Shown in pieces: positions 36,202 through 46,238 of a stretch of 64,000 bases of DNA. A model generated the notes under the pieces. The model was not told the origin of the DNA. It ran no database searches and worked only from the letters and a program-made list of their open reading frames with translations. The position numbers were made by a program, and so were the translations under genes. The stretch is from Gammaproteobacteria bacterium. Its GTDB lineage: Bacteria > Pseudomonadota > Gammaproteobacteria > UBA4575. Positions within the stretch are counted from its first letter, which is position 1. Every line of letters starts with the position of its first letter. Location of the stretch: assembly GCA_028279275.1 (NCBI GenBank), contig JANQOB010000009.1, forward strand, positions 124,001 to 188,000, read 5' to 3'.

Positions 36202-37257
36202 TTATAGACGCGGAAAGACCACTAAATGTTCCAAATCAAGCTTAATACCAATGGGTTCACCGATTTGATGGTTATGATGGCTGGGGGCATAGCACAGCAC
36301 TGTGTTACCACTTTGCAGGCGCAACTTGTATAAAAATTCGGCACCCCGGAAACGTTTTTCCTCCACTAATGCAGTAATCGCGCTATTGTCATCATGTGGA
36401 ATATCATCTGGACGTACCAGAAGATCGACCTTATCGCCTTGTTGATAGTGGTTGTTTAATGTTCCCTTGATAGGGCCAAATTCTGTATCCAAAGTTTCAT
36501 TGTTCAATACCGTTGCAGGAACCATGCTTCCCAGACCAACAAAATCGGCAACAAATCTGGTCTTAGGTTTATGATAAATATTATAAGCTGTGTCCCATTG
36601 AGCGATATTACCGTCATTCATAACTCCAATTTCATCAGCCATAGCAAATGCCTCATGTTGATCGTGTGTGACTAACACCGCTGTGACATTTTCATGTTTT
36701 AGAATCTTACGAACTTCGGTTGCAACTTGTTCTCTCAAGTCGGGATCAAGACTGGAAAATGGTTCATCGAGTAACAGTATTTCTGGTTTTGGAGCTATCG
36801 CACGTGCGAGGGCAACTCGTTGTTGTTGTCCACCTGATAATTGATGCGGATATTTTTTTTCTTGATTTGTAAGTTCAGTTAGTTCAAGAACATGTTGCAT
36901 CCTCAAGTGCTGTTCTTGTTTTGATAATGCTTTTAAACCAAAACAAATGTTTTCTTTTACATTTAAATGTGGAAACAGTGCTAAATCTTGAAACATCATC
37001 CCTATATGACGATTTTCAGGCACTAAAGAGTAATTGGCTTTACTAAAAAGTTTTTTATGCACATAGATTTCACCTTGAGTAATGGGTTGAAACCCAGCTA
37101 TTGCTCTTAACAATGTTGTTTTGCCACAGCCACTTGGACCTAATAGAGAAGCAATCTGCCCATGTTTTAATTTTAGCGAAACATCACTTAATATTTTTTT
37201 ACTTTGAAGATCAACATCAACATTGCGTACATCCAGTCTTAAATGATTATCTGTCAT
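36202..37257 (-). CDS. fbpC: Ferric iron ABC transporter, ATP-binding protein
   Basis: This 351-residue ATPase has Walker A GPSGCGKTT, the LSGGQQQRVALARA signature, Walker B ILLLDEPFSSLD and the switch histidine in LVTHDQHEA, then a C-terminal TOBE-like regulatory domain from about residue 240. Length and order (binding protein, permease, ATPase) fit the FbpABC/FutABC/AfuABC family for Fe(III). Its ATG overlaps the permease stop by 4 bases. Related systems carry putrescine or thiamine; the iron call relies on the binding protein. Confidence 0.9.
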   Translation of the reverse strand: MTDNHLRLDVRNVDVDLQSKKILSDVSLKLKHGQIASLLGPSGCGKTTLLRAIAGFQPITQGEIYVHKKLFSKANYSLVPENRHIGMMFQDLALFPHLNVKENICFGLKALSKQEQHLRMQHVLELTELTNQEKKYPHQLSGGQQQRVALARAIAPKPEILLLDEPFSSLDPDLREQVATEVRKILKHENVTAVLVTHDQHEAFAMADEIGVMNDGNIAQWDTAYNIYHKPKTRFVADFVGLGSMVPATVLNNETLDTEFGPIKGTLNNHYQQGDKVDLLVRPDDIPHDDNSAITALVEEKRFRGAEFLYKLRLQSGNTVLCYAPSHHNHQIGEPIGIKLDLEHLVVFPRL

Positions 37258-38933
37258 GTCGTAGTTCTATTGATTGAGCGATTCAAAATTAAGATAGGTA
37301 AAATTCCAACTGCAACAATAAATAGCGCACTACATGACGCATCTGCCAAACGTTCGTCCGATGCAAGCTCATATGTGCGAACAGCTAGGGTATTAAAATT
37401 AAACGGGCGCATTACCAGGGTCGCGGGCAGTTCTTTTATCACTTCAACAAATACCAATAGACCAGCAGTTAGTACACCACTTCGAATTAAGGGTAAATGA
37501 ATTTTAAAAAACCTATCGAAGGTTTTATGGCCTAGTAATTGTGCAGCATCATCAATGTTGTGATGAATTTTAGCAAAGCTCGCATCTACAGAGTTCAGGC
37601 CAATCGCTAAAAAACGTACCACATGAGCAAACACTAATGCAGCAAGTGTGCCGGTTAAAATTAATCCACTAGATATTCCAAATTGTTTGGTCAACCATGC
37701 GTCCAGAGTATTATCAAACCATGCAAACGGTAATAGCACTCCTACTGCAATGATTATTCCAGGTACGGTATAGCCCATTGCACTGATGTTTACGCTGTAC
37801 GGTATTATAAAGTGGGTGCTAACCCGTTTCCCATATGCAAGAAAAGTGGCCACTATCATGACTAATATGGAGACAATTAATGCCAACCGCAGAGTGTTAA
37901 ATACTAATGCGTAAAATGAGTTATTAATGATTTCAGATGCAGTATTGATGGCCCAGAAAAATAATTGCATGGCAGGAATGAAAAATCCAAGTAATACAGG
38001 GATCACACATATAGTAATTGCCAATACTTTTTGATGACCAGATAGAGAATAGCGCCAATTTTGCTTTCCATTAGTGTGACTTTGATATTTTGCAGCCTGA
38101 CGACTGTAGCGTTCTGCAATAATTACAAAAAATACACAAAGTAGCAGCAGGCTAGCAAGCTGCGTAGCCGCTATACGATCACCTAGACCAAACCAGGTGC
38201 GAAATATTCCAGTTGTAAATGTTGGAATTCCGAAATAGTGTACTGTTCCATAGTCTGCAAGAGTTTCCATGATTACTAGTGTCAAGCCCGCGATAACAGC
38301 AGGTCGTGCTAACGGTAGCGCGGCTTTTAAAAAAGTTTTATACAAGCTGTTTCCTAAGATGTGGCTAGCTTCCCTGAAACTGGCAGATTGTTCAGAGAAT
38401 GCCGTGCGAGAAAGTAAATAAACATACGGATAGAGTACTAGCGAGAGCATTGTGACAGCGCCAGGTAGCGAACGAATTTCAGGAAACCAGTAGTCTCCAT
38501 AATTCCAGGTAAATGCTTCACGTAAAAAGCTTTGAAAGGGGCCTGAGAAGTCGAGTAAACCTGTGTAGGTATACGCAATAATGTATGGAGGAAAAGCTAG
38601 GGGTAATAACAACAACCAGCTAAATAATCTACGACCTGGAAATTCACACACACTGCATAACCATGCAGTGCTGATTCCAATTAATAGTGTGCCAATGCTA
38701 ACACCGAGCACAAGCAGTACTGAGTTGATTGCATAGTCTGCTAGTACGGTTGCTTTAAGGTGTACCCATACTTCGCTGCTTGGTAAAAAAACAGAAGATA
38801 AAACTGTAATGATTGGAATACTTAATACGAGAGCAGTAATTACAGTACCGATCAACCAACCCAAATTACTTTGTTGTTGAAAATAATTTTGCAACAATCT
38901 TGGTTTTTGATTGCTGCGATATAAGGCGTCCAT
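37254..38933 (-). CDS. fbpB: Ferric iron ABC transporter, permease
   Basis: This 559-residue protein has about 12 membrane helices in two tandem permease halves. Each half has an EAA-like loop, SFREASHILGNSLYKTFLKAALPL near residue 185 and IDDAAQLLGHKTFDRFFKIHLPL near residue 465. Fused double permeases of this size are usual for Fe(III) transporters. It is read between the binding-protein gene (39 bases upstream) and the ATPase gene (4-base overlap). Confidence 0.92.
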   Translation of the reverse strand: MDALYRSNQKPRLLQNYFQQQSNLGWLIGTVITALVLSIPIITVLSSVFLPSSEVWVHLKATVLADYAINSVLLVLGVSIGTLLIGISTAWLCSVCEFPGRRLFSWLLLLPLAFPPYIIAYTYTGLLDFSGPFQSFLREAFTWNYGDYWFPEIRSLPGAVTMLSLVLYPYVYLLSRTAFSEQSASFREASHILGNSLYKTFLKAALPLARPAVIAGLTLVIMETLADYGTVHYFGIPTFTTGIFRTWFGLGDRIAATQLASLLLLCVFFVIIAERYSRQAAKYQSHTNGKQNWRYSLSGHQKVLAITICVIPVLLGFFIPAMQLFFWAINTASEIINNSFYALVFNTLRLALIVSILVMIVATFLAYGKRVSTHFIIPYSVNISAMGYTVPGIIIAVGVLLPFAWFDNTLDAWLTKQFGISSGLILTGTLAALVFAHVVRFLAIGLNSVDASFAKIHHNIDDAAQLLGHKTFDRFFKIHLPLIRSGVLTAGLLVFVEVIKELPATLVMRPFNFNTLAVRTYELASDERLADASCSALFIVAVGILPILILNRSINRTTT

Positions 38934-38972
38934 GTAAATCTGGTTAAGCTAAAATTAATTTGCTTTTTGATG

Positions 38973-39998
38973 TTATTTCCAGCCGGCTTGATCCATAAGC
39001 ATCACTGCTTTCGCATTTAGATCACCAAGTTGATGTAAACTTAATGAATCTGCTTTGAACTCACCCCAAGATTTAAGAATTTCACTGGCTTGTATTCCTG
39101 GTTTTATTGGATACTCAAAATTTTTTTCTGCATACCATTGTTGCGCATCATTACTCACTAGAAATTCTAACAATTGAATTGCGGAAGCTTTATTTTTAGA
39201 GGAAGCTGTGATGGCCGCACCACTTATATTGACATGTGTACCTCTAGAGTCTTGATTCGGCCAAAATATTTTTACTTTTTTCGCGGCTGCAACTTCGTTT
39301 TCGTCATTAGAGGTTAACATTCCACCTAGGTAATAAGTGTTAACGACTGCTAAGTCACATTGACCTGCAGCTACTGCTTTGATTTGGTCGCGGTCACCTC
39401 CCTGAGGTGGTCTAGCTAAATTTTTAATTAATGCGCTGATCCATGAAAGCGTTTTTTGTTCTCCTTCATGTGCGATAAATGATGCTACTAAAGATTGGTT
39501 GTAAATATTATCTGAAGATCTTATGCAAACTTTTTGTCGCCATTCGGAATTTGTTAACGCTTCATAGCTTGAGAGTTGCCCAGGTTTTACTCGATCATAT
39601 GCATAGACTATTGGTCTGGCACGTAAAGTGAGGCCGTACCAAAAGCCTGCCGGGTCTCGATATTGTTCTGGTATGGTATTGGCTAGTACGTCTGACTGAA
39701 TACTTTGTAGAACTTCAGCATTTTTAGCGCGATGTAATCTACCTGCATCAGTTGTAATTAAAATATCTGCTGGGCTATTTTTGCCTTCGCTGATTAAGCG
39801 TTGTAACAAGGCATCTGCTTTACCTGTGATTAGATTTACTTTTATATTCGTATTGGCTTCAAACTTTTCTAAAATTGGTTTTATTAAGTCTTCTTTCCTT
39901 GCAGAATAAATATTTACCTCGGCCGCTTGAGCGATAGAAGCGGTTAACATTAAACAAAACGCTAAAGTTGCATATAGTTTCTGTATAAAGGTTTTCAT
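38973..39998 (-). CDS. fbpA: Ferric iron-binding periplasmic protein
   Basis: From the ATG at 39998 the protein has 341 residues and a clean signal peptide ending in AQA. AAGGAT precedes the ATG by about 8 bases. The frame is open further upstream, but that part has no signal and overlaps a likely Fur site. The mature part starts EVNIYSARKEDL, and VNTYYLGGM contains the paired tyrosines that bind Fe(III) in FbpA/FutA proteins. It is the first gene of the transporter operon. Confidence 0.92.
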   Translation of the reverse strand: MKTFIQKLYATLAFCLMLTASIAQAAEVNIYSARKEDLIKPILEKFEANTNIKVNLITGKADALLQRLISEGKNSPADILITTDAGRLHRAKNAEVLQSIQSDVLANTIPEQYRDPAGFWYGLTLRARPIVYAYDRVKPGQLSSYEALTNSEWRQKVCIRSSDNIYNQSLVASFIAHEGEQKTLSWISALIKNLARPPQGGDRDQIKAVAAGQCDLAVVNTYYLGGMLTSNDENEVAAAKKVKIFWPNQDSRGTHVNISGAAITASSKNKASAIQLLEFLVSNDAQQWYAEKNFEYPIKPGIQASEILKSWGEFKADSLSLHQLGDLNAKAVMLMDQAGWK

Positions 39999-40082
39999 TA
40001 TCGTTATCCTTATTGGTGCCATCGAAGCGGATGGTGTATTTTCAAAATAAACCATGATTTGAGCATGGCTAATATTAATATA

Positions 40083-40105
40083 AATGATACCTATTCTCAT
40101 TAGCA
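40083..40105. promoter_or_regulatory. Fur-box-like sequence
   Basis: AATGATACCTATTCTCATTAG, on the reverse strand CTAATGAGAATAGGTATCATT, resembles the Fur consensus of interrupted GATAATG repeats. It lies about 85 bases before the fbpA start, between the divergent fbpA and glnE genes. Iron repression of fbpABC is the expected role. The match is by eye and imperfect. Confidence 0.5.
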
Positions 40106-40195
40106 TTTAGAATATCACGATTGCTCAGATGAGCTATAAATATTGATTAAAAGGTAAATTGGAATAACGCGATTAAAAGGCTCTGCTGGTCATAT

Positions 40196-43069
40196 ATGCT
40201 CCCATCTCCTCCAGAGAATGCTTTCTTAACCCTAGAAGAAGAGTTAAACCCTCTATTTCAAAGTATTGGTCTACGAGACGCTGCAAAAAAATCTGAAGTA
40301 ATTTCTCTTTGTTATGCCAGTCCCTTTATAAAGAGGGTTTGTATTTCGCAACCCGAATGGTTATCAGCATTATTTTCTGAAGGTGCTTTAAAACAGAATT
40401 ACAGCTTTGATGAATATCGTAGATTATTAAAACCAGCATTTGACGCCGACAATATAGAAGTTCTACAACAAGAACTAAGAAAATTAAGGACAGCAAATTT
40501 CGCAAGAATTGCTTGGAGAGATTTACAGCAATATGCAAGCGTACAGCAAACTTTAATAGAGTTAAGCATCTTCGCAGAAATTTGCTTACAGGGAACACTC
40601 TTATGGTGTTTTGAATGGTTAAGGTCGCGATCTAATGCATGTGAGTTTGTTCAGAACCTTCCACAAAATATTGTTGTTTTTGCTTTAGGAAAACTTGGAG
40701 GAGGGGAGCTTAATTTTTCTTCTGATGTTGACATTGTTTTTGCATGTGTAGATCAAGACATTTACACACAAGAGCAGGCAGCTAAAGCAACAGACTTTTA
40801 TCTAAAAGTTATACAGTTATTTATTAAAGTTCTGACTGAACAAACCAAAGATGGATTTGTTTTTCGTGTAGATACTAGACTTAGGCCATTCGGTGAATCG
40901 GGCACATTACTGCCAAGTTTCTCATCTATAGATCAATACTTTCAAACGCATGGGCGCGACTGGGAACGTTATGCATGGATGAAAGCAAGAGTTGTGGCGG
41001 GCGATATGTCAAAAGGAGAACAATTTTTGCATGAGATTACGCCGTTTATCTATCGTCGTTATCTGGATTATGGTGCCATGCAGTCACTGCGTGAAATGAA
41101 ACTACTTATAGACAAAAAAGCACGCTTAAATTTTGATAAGGAAGATTTAAAAATCGGTTTTGGTGGTATACGAGAAATAGAATTTATAACTCAGATGTTT
41201 CAAATTATTCATGGAGGTAAAAATTTATCTTTACAAGTACAATCTACTTTGGATGCATTACAACAGTTAAAAAACCAAGGCCTACTTTCATCTGACTGGG
41301 TCAATGATTTAACTGCAGCATATTTATTTTTGCGTAAAGCCGAAAATGCATTGCAATTACGCGAAGATCAGCAAGTTCATGTATTGCCAACAAGCTCAGA
41401 ACATAAAAGCCATTATGCTTATTTGGTGAATAAACATAATTGGGAAGAGTTTTATACAGAATATACACGTCATGCGAAAAATGTTAACGAATTGTTTCAA
41501 TCCATATTAAATGTTAACGATGATGCTCAAGACGCTCAGCCTGGTTCTATTGAAATTGAAAATGTCTGGAAACAAATCGATGAAAAAGAATATTGCCTTG
41601 AAATTTTAACTAAAAATTTCAAACAAAATGCGGATTATTTATTTACTCATTTAAAAAAATTTCATGATAGTAGCCGTGTTAAAAAGCTGATACCTGTAGC
41701 TAGGAATAGGTTAGATTCATTCATACCGATTTTTTTACAAGAGCTTAAAGAATTTGATGAACCGATTCCTGTATTTGATCGTTTTCTCAATATACTTAAG
41801 CAAATTATTCTACGTTCAACATATATATCTCTACTTATTGAAAACAAAAATAAACTTTCAGCAGTGTTTTCGCTAATTCAAGCCAGTCCGTGGATATCAA
41901 AATATCTTTCGACACATCCATTATTGTTGGATGAAGTCTTAAGTATGGATAGTGCTTACGAGCCACCTAGTTTTATCGCTATGCAAAACCAATTGAATTT
42001 GATGTTGCAAGATGAAGAACTGGATTTAGAGAGGTTTATGCAAGTTTTGCGAGAGTTTAAGCATTCACAAGTTATACAAATAGCTGCGATGGATGTTGTT
42101 GAGAGCTTTCCAATTATGAAAGTAAGTGATCATTTATCATGGTTAGCAGAAGTTTGTATTAACAGCGCTGTGCAATATGCAAATGAGGAGTTGAAAGTTA
42201 AATATGGTACACCTCAGTGTGTTTTAGATGGAAAGGTTTGCATGCCAGAATTATTAATTGTGGAGTATGGAAAGTTAGGAGGGCTAGAGCTTGGTTATGG
42301 CTCTGACTTAGATGTCGTTTTTTTGCATACGAGTAGAGGTGAGCATTGTGAGACAAGCGGGAGTGAAACAAATGGTAGTAAAAAAATACATAACGACATT
42401 TTTTTTACACGCTTAGTCCAAAGGGCTATCCATATCCTCACCACCGTAACTTCAAATGGGAAAGTTTTTGAAATGGATTTACGGCTTAGACCGCATGGCG
42501 AATCTGGACCCATTGCAACATCGATACATGCCTACGAAAATTATTTGATGAATGATGCTTGGATATGGGAGCATCAGGCATTAGTGCGTGCTCGCCCTGT
42601 AAAAAATAATCCAATACTTGTTGAAAAATTTTCCACAATTCGAAAAAAAGTGTTGTGTATTAAACGAAACATTGAGGATGTGCGATCTTCAGTTTTAGAG
42701 ATGCGGAATAAAATGTTGAGTGCAAATAAAAGTGATTCAAACTCGGTTTTTAATGTTAAGAAGGATGTTGGAGGAATTATTGACATCGAATTTATGGTGC
42801 AATTTCTTGTACTTAGTCACGCTCACAAATTCCCTCAAATTTGTGAATATACAGACAACGTAAGAATACTGGAGAGTTGTGCAGAAGCCGGATTGATAGA
42901 TTCTTCGGATAATTCAATTTTGAAAGAAATTTACTTGAAATATCGTAAATATTTGCATCAGGTGAGCTTGCAGATGTCGTCTGATTTTGCAGAGTTAGAC
43001 AAATTCAATAGCGAAAGGCAGGTGGTGCAAAAATATTGGGCAAGTCTGTTACACTCAGGCACAACATAA
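40196..43069 (+). CDS. glnE: Bifunctional glutamine synthetase adenylyltransferase/deadenylase
   Basis: This 957-residue enzyme adenylylates and deadenylylates glutamine synthetase in response to PII. It has two nucleotidyltransferase domains: the N-terminal one with ALGKLGGGELNFSSDVDIVFA (about residue 160) and VDTRLRPFGESG, and the C-terminal one with EYGKLGGLELGYGSDLDVVFL (about 690) and MDLRLRPHGESGP. Both aspartate pairs are intact, so both activities should be present. Length is normal. It is followed after 62 bases by ilvE, an order shared with Pseudomonas. Confidence 0.97.
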   Translation: MLPSPPENAFLTLEEELNPLFQSIGLRDAAKKSEVISLCYASPFIKRVCISQPEWLSALFSEGALKQNYSFDEYRRLLKPAFDADNIEVLQQELRKLRTANFARIAWRDLQQYASVQQTLIELSIFAEICLQGTLLWCFEWLRSRSNACEFVQNLPQNIVVFALGKLGGGELNFSSDVDIVFACVDQDIYTQEQAAKATDFYLKVIQLFIKVLTEQTKDGFVFRVDTRLRPFGESGTLLPSFSSIDQYFQTHGRDWERYAWMKARVVAGDMSKGEQFLHEITPFIYRRYLDYGAMQSLREMKLLIDKKARLNFDKEDLKIGFGGIREIEFITQMFQIIHGGKNLSLQVQSTLDALQQLKNQGLLSSDWVNDLTAAYLFLRKAENALQLREDQQVHVLPTSSEHKSHYAYLVNKHNWEEFYTEYTRHAKNVNELFQSILNVNDDAQDAQPGSIEIENVWKQIDEKEYCLEILTKNFKQNADYLFTHLKKFHDSSRVKKLIPVARNRLDSFIPIFLQELKEFDEPIPVFDRFLNILKQIILRSTYISLLIENKNKLSAVFSLIQASPWISKYLSTHPLLLDEVLSMDSAYEPPSFIAMQNQLNLMLQDEELDLERFMQVLREFKHSQVIQIAAMDVVESFPIMKVSDHLSWLAEVCINSAVQYANEELKVKYGTPQCVLDGKVCMPELLIVEYGKLGGLELGYGSDLDVVFLHTSRGEHCETSGSETNGSKKIHNDIFFTRLVQRAIHILTTVTSNGKVFEMDLRLRPHGESGPIATSIHAYENYLMNDAWIWEHQALVRARPVKNNPILVEKFSTIRKKVLCIKRNIEDVRSSVLEMRNKMLSANKSDSNSVFNVKKDVGGIIDIEFMVQFLVLSHAHKFPQICEYTDNVRILESCAEAGLIDSSDNSILKEIYLKYRKYLHQVSLQMSSDFAELDKFNSERQVVQKYWASLLHSGTT

Positions 43070-43131
43070 ATTACAATGAACTTTGCTAAAGAGTGATTAT
43101 TTCTTAACTGTTTTAAGGGAGTTAGGTTCAG

Positions 43132-44064
43132 ATGTCGATGTCTGATAGAGATGGATGGATTTGGTGTGATGGTGAATTTATACCATGGCGTGACGCTAAC
43201 ACACATGTGTTAACTCACACATTGCACTATGGTGCTGGTGTTTTTGAGGGCGTGCGTGCTTATGAAACTCCACAGGGCACCGCTATTTTTCGACTTATCG
43301 ATCATACTGAGAGATTATTTAACTCTGCAAAAATAATCGGTATGCAGATACCTTTTACTCCTGAAGAAATTAATCAAGCACAGATTGACGTAATTAATAA
43401 AAACGAGTTGAGCTATGGCTATATGCGACCTATGTGTTTTTATGGTTCGGAAGGGATGGGTTTGCGTGCAGATAATTTGAAAGTGCACTGCATTATTGCT
43501 GCATGGGAGTGGGGATCGTATTTAGGCGAAGATAATATGAAAAATGGCATACGAGTAAAGACCTCATCTTATTCACGTCATCATGTTAACGTTTCAATGT
43601 GTAGAGCAAAGCTGAACGGAAATTATGTAAACTCTATGCTTGCTTTAAATGAGGCATTGCAGGATGGTTATGATGAAGCATTGTTGCTTGATGTAGATGG
43701 ATTTGTTGCAGAAGGTAGTGGTGAAAATGTATTTATCGTTAGTCAGGGCAAGCTTTTTACGCCAGAGCTGACCTCTGCGTTAGATGGGATTACGCGTAGA
43801 ACCATCATTTCACTTGCAGAAATGATTGATGTACCCGTAATCGAAAAACGTATCACGCGAGATGAGGTGTATACAGCAGATGAAGCGTTTTTTACTGGTA
43901 CAGCTGCGGAGGTAACTCCTATACGTGAGCTGGATAATCGAAAAATAGGTGAAGGTACTCGCGGAGAAATCACCGCTAAACTTCAATCAATGTATTTTGA
44001 TTCGGTCTATGGGCGTGAAAGCTATAATGAATCTTGGTTATCGTTTGCAAATATGAATTGTTAA
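43132..44064 (+). CDS. ilvE: Branched-chain amino acid aminotransferase
   Basis: This 310-residue class IV PLP enzyme transaminates the keto acids of valine, leucine and isoleucine. Marks are HTLHYGAGVFEGVRAYET, the lysine in CRAKLNGNYVNSMLAL, EGSGENVFIV and LDGITRRTII, with FFTGTAAEVTPIRELD near the C-terminus. AAGGGAG lies upstream. It joins ilvD in branched-chain synthesis and separates glnE from the LPS core genes. Confidence 0.96.
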   Translation: MSMSDRDGWIWCDGEFIPWRDANTHVLTHTLHYGAGVFEGVRAYETPQGTAIFRLIDHTERLFNSAKIIGMQIPFTPEEINQAQIDVINKNELSYGYMRPMCFYGSEGMGLRADNLKVHCIIAAWEWGSYLGEDNMKNGIRVKTSSYSRHHVNVSMCRAKLNGNYVNSMLALNEALQDGYDEALLLDVDGFVAEGSGENVFIVSQGKLFTPELTSALDGITRRTIISLAEMIDVPVIEKRITRDEVYTADEAFFTGTAAEVTPIRELDNRKIGEGTRGEITAKLQSMYFDSVYGRESYNESWLSFANMNC

Positions 44065-44083
44065 CCGCCTATCTTAGGTTTCA

Positions 44084-45370
44084 ATGTTCTCAACTCAATT
44101 GAATGAGAAAATACCGAAATGGTATTTTTATCCTTTTATCTTAGTTATTTTAGCTCTGCCAGCAGTTGCGGTAACTGTTGATTCTGGAGCTACTACTTCT
44201 TATTGGCTTCTTTTGTTGCCCGCACTAATTTTTGGTTGGGGAAGAAATATAGAATTATATAAAGAAGAGAAATTTTTTTTGTGGGGCTTTTTTGTTTTCT
44301 CTTTAATAATGGCGTTGAGTTTAATTAACTCTGAAGATATTTCAGAGAGTATTGGTTCATTTGAAAGATATGCTAGATGCCTTTTATTTATACCTCTTTA
44401 TTTGTTTGTTAAGAAATTTGAAATAAAACTATCGCCATACATAGCTTGGGCTTTGGTGTTGGGATGTTTGGTAACCGGATTAGTTGCGATTTATCAATTT
44501 TATATATTAGATATTCCAAAACCCTATGGCGTGCGTAATGCTAATAGATTTGGATTTGCGGCTATCGTATTTTTCTTACTACTAGTATTACTAGTAATAT
44601 TTAATAGGCAGAGTAAACTGCTTTTATCGTTATCTATAGTCGCATCTTTAATTATAATTTATGCAATTATTTTAAATCATACGCGCGGCGCTATGCTTTG
44701 TGTATTTCCTTTTGTTCTATTGTTAATGTTTTATTATAAGAACCCACTATCTAAAAAAAATACATATTTATTCATAACGATACTTATAGTGCTGTTAGCA
44801 ATTTTTTTTCATCCAAAATCTATTATCGGGCAATGGTATTATTTAGGAATTTCTGATCTTAATAATTTTTTTCAAGATCCATTGAATAATTATAATAATT
44901 CTTGGGGTGTCAGATTACTATTAATGTATCATGGCCTGTTAGTGTTTTCTCAGTCTCCAATAATTGGCACGGGTTTGGGTGATTACCATCGAGATATAGT
45001 GAGTTTGATGGAATCTGGAAAGCTATTGGTAGATGATCCATTGATGTTGATGGGGGCTCATAATATTTTTATCCACCATCTGGCTGAAACAGGAATTATC
45101 GGTCTTATTGCATTTGTTACTTGTATTTTCATAATTCCAACATTTATTTATACAAAATATCTAGCTAGATACAGAAATGACTCAAAGATCAGCTTCTTAT
45201 GTTTGTCAGGTCTGACAATAATGATTTGCCACTTTGTTTTTGGGATGTTTAATACTTGGCTTACAAATAATTCGATTTCAATATACTTGATACTTAATCT
45301 AATTTTTATGACTAGTATTTTTTTAGAGTTAAAGGAAAAGAATAATGTTAATCGCGAGAGTGAGGGTTGA
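44084..45370 (+). CDS. O-antigen ligase/polymerase-like membrane protein (WaaL/Wzy family)
   Basis: This 428-residue protein has about ten to twelve membrane helices and one large periplasmic loop (about residues 245-340). The Wzy_C region carries NHTRGAMLC and the family's conserved histidine stretch HNIFIHHLAETGIIGL. Such proteins join O-antigen or related glycans to lipid A core or polymerise them. Position after ilvE and before core glycosyltransferases suggests a ligase. Substrate cannot be told from sequence. Confidence 0.85.
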   Translation: MFSTQLNEKIPKWYFYPFILVILALPAVAVTVDSGATTSYWLLLLPALIFGWGRNIELYKEEKFFLWGFFVFSLIMALSLINSEDISESIGSFERYARCLLFIPLYLFVKKFEIKLSPYIAWALVLGCLVTGLVAIYQFYILDIPKPYGVRNANRFGFAAIVFFLLLVLLVIFNRQSKLLLSLSIVASLIIIYAIILNHTRGAMLCVFPFVLLLMFYYKNPLSKKNTYLFITILIVLLAIFFHPKSIIGQWYYLGISDLNNFFQDPLNNYNNSWGVRLLLMYHGLLVFSQSPIIGTGLGDYHRDIVSLMESGKLLVDDPLMLMGAHNIFIHHLAETGIIGLIAFVTCIFIIPTFIYTKYLARYRNDSKISFLCLSGLTIMICHFVFGMFNTWLTNNSISIYLILNLIFMTSIFLELKEKNNVNRESEG

Positions 45371-45421
45371 TATTATTATTTATAATTTAGTAGATGTTGA
45401 GTTAATACGGAAAATTTAACT

Positions 45422-46231
45422 TTGTTGGTTTCAGTCATTATTAGTACCTATAATCGACCCGATGCGCTTTTTAGTGTGCTAAATTCTCTAAATAATCAAA
45501 CGAATTTATCCTTTGAAGCAGTGATTGCTGATGATGGCTCCTCAGATGATACTTTGCAGGTCATTAGAAAATTTCAAAAAATATCTAACTTTGATATTCT
45601 GCATGTATGGCAAGAAGATGATGGATTTCGTGCAGCACAAATTCGAAATAAAGCTGTCGCCAAAAGTAGTGGTGAATACTTGATTTTTCTTGATGGTGAT
45701 TGTGCGACTTTTCCAAAATTCATATCCAAACATGCCCATCTTGCAGAGAAAAGCTATTTTGTTAGAGGCAGTCGAATAATGATGTCAGAATCTTATACCC
45801 AGGAGTTTATGAACTCCAAGGTTAGACCAACCAGCTTATCTTTCTTGCAGTTACTTTCTTTATGGTGGAGAAAAAAAATCAAACGAATATTTCCTTTAAT
45901 TACGATACCTTTAGGCAAATTGCGAAAACTAAAACAAAAAGAATGGTATGGAGTTAAAACTTGTAATTTGGGTATGTGGAGAAAAGATTTTTTTGCAGTG
46001 AATGGTTTTGATGAGCAATATATCGGTTGGGGACATGAAGATGCCGATCTTGCTATTCGTTTAATTAACAATGGTGTTCGCAGAAAAGAAGGTGTTAATG
46101 CTGTCACAGTTTTGCATTTGTGGCATCCTTTGAATGATCGTTCTAATCTAAAAGAAAATAAAAATAGATTAGATAGCAGGATAAAATCCAGTATAACGCG
46201 TATAACACAAGGTGTTTCTCAATATTGCTAA
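45422..46231 (+). CDS. Family 2 glycosyltransferase
   Basis: This 269-residue cytosolic GT-A enzyme starts at a TTG directly before LVSVIISTYNRPDAL, the normal beginning of the fold; no ATG is available. The nucleotide-sugar residues are in ADDGSSDDT and the DXD-like FLDGDC, and GWGHEDADLAIRL is the acceptor-side motif of galactosyl/glucosyl transferases with a C-terminal GT-A extension. It probably adds a core sugar. Donor and acceptor are unknown. Confidence 0.86.
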   Translation: MLVSVIISTYNRPDALFSVLNSLNNQTNLSFEAVIADDGSSDDTLQVIRKFQKISNFDILHVWQEDDGFRAAQIRNKAVAKSSGEYLIFLDGDCATFPKFISKHAHLAEKSYFVRGSRIMMSESYTQEFMNSKVRPTSLSFLQLLSLWWRKKIKRIFPLITIPLGKLRKLKQKEWYGVKTCNLGMWRKDFFAVNGFDEQYIGWGHEDADLAIRLINNGVRRKEGVNAVTVLHLWHPLNDRSNLKENKNRLDSRIKSSITRITQGVSQYC

Positions 46232-46238
46232 ATTGATT

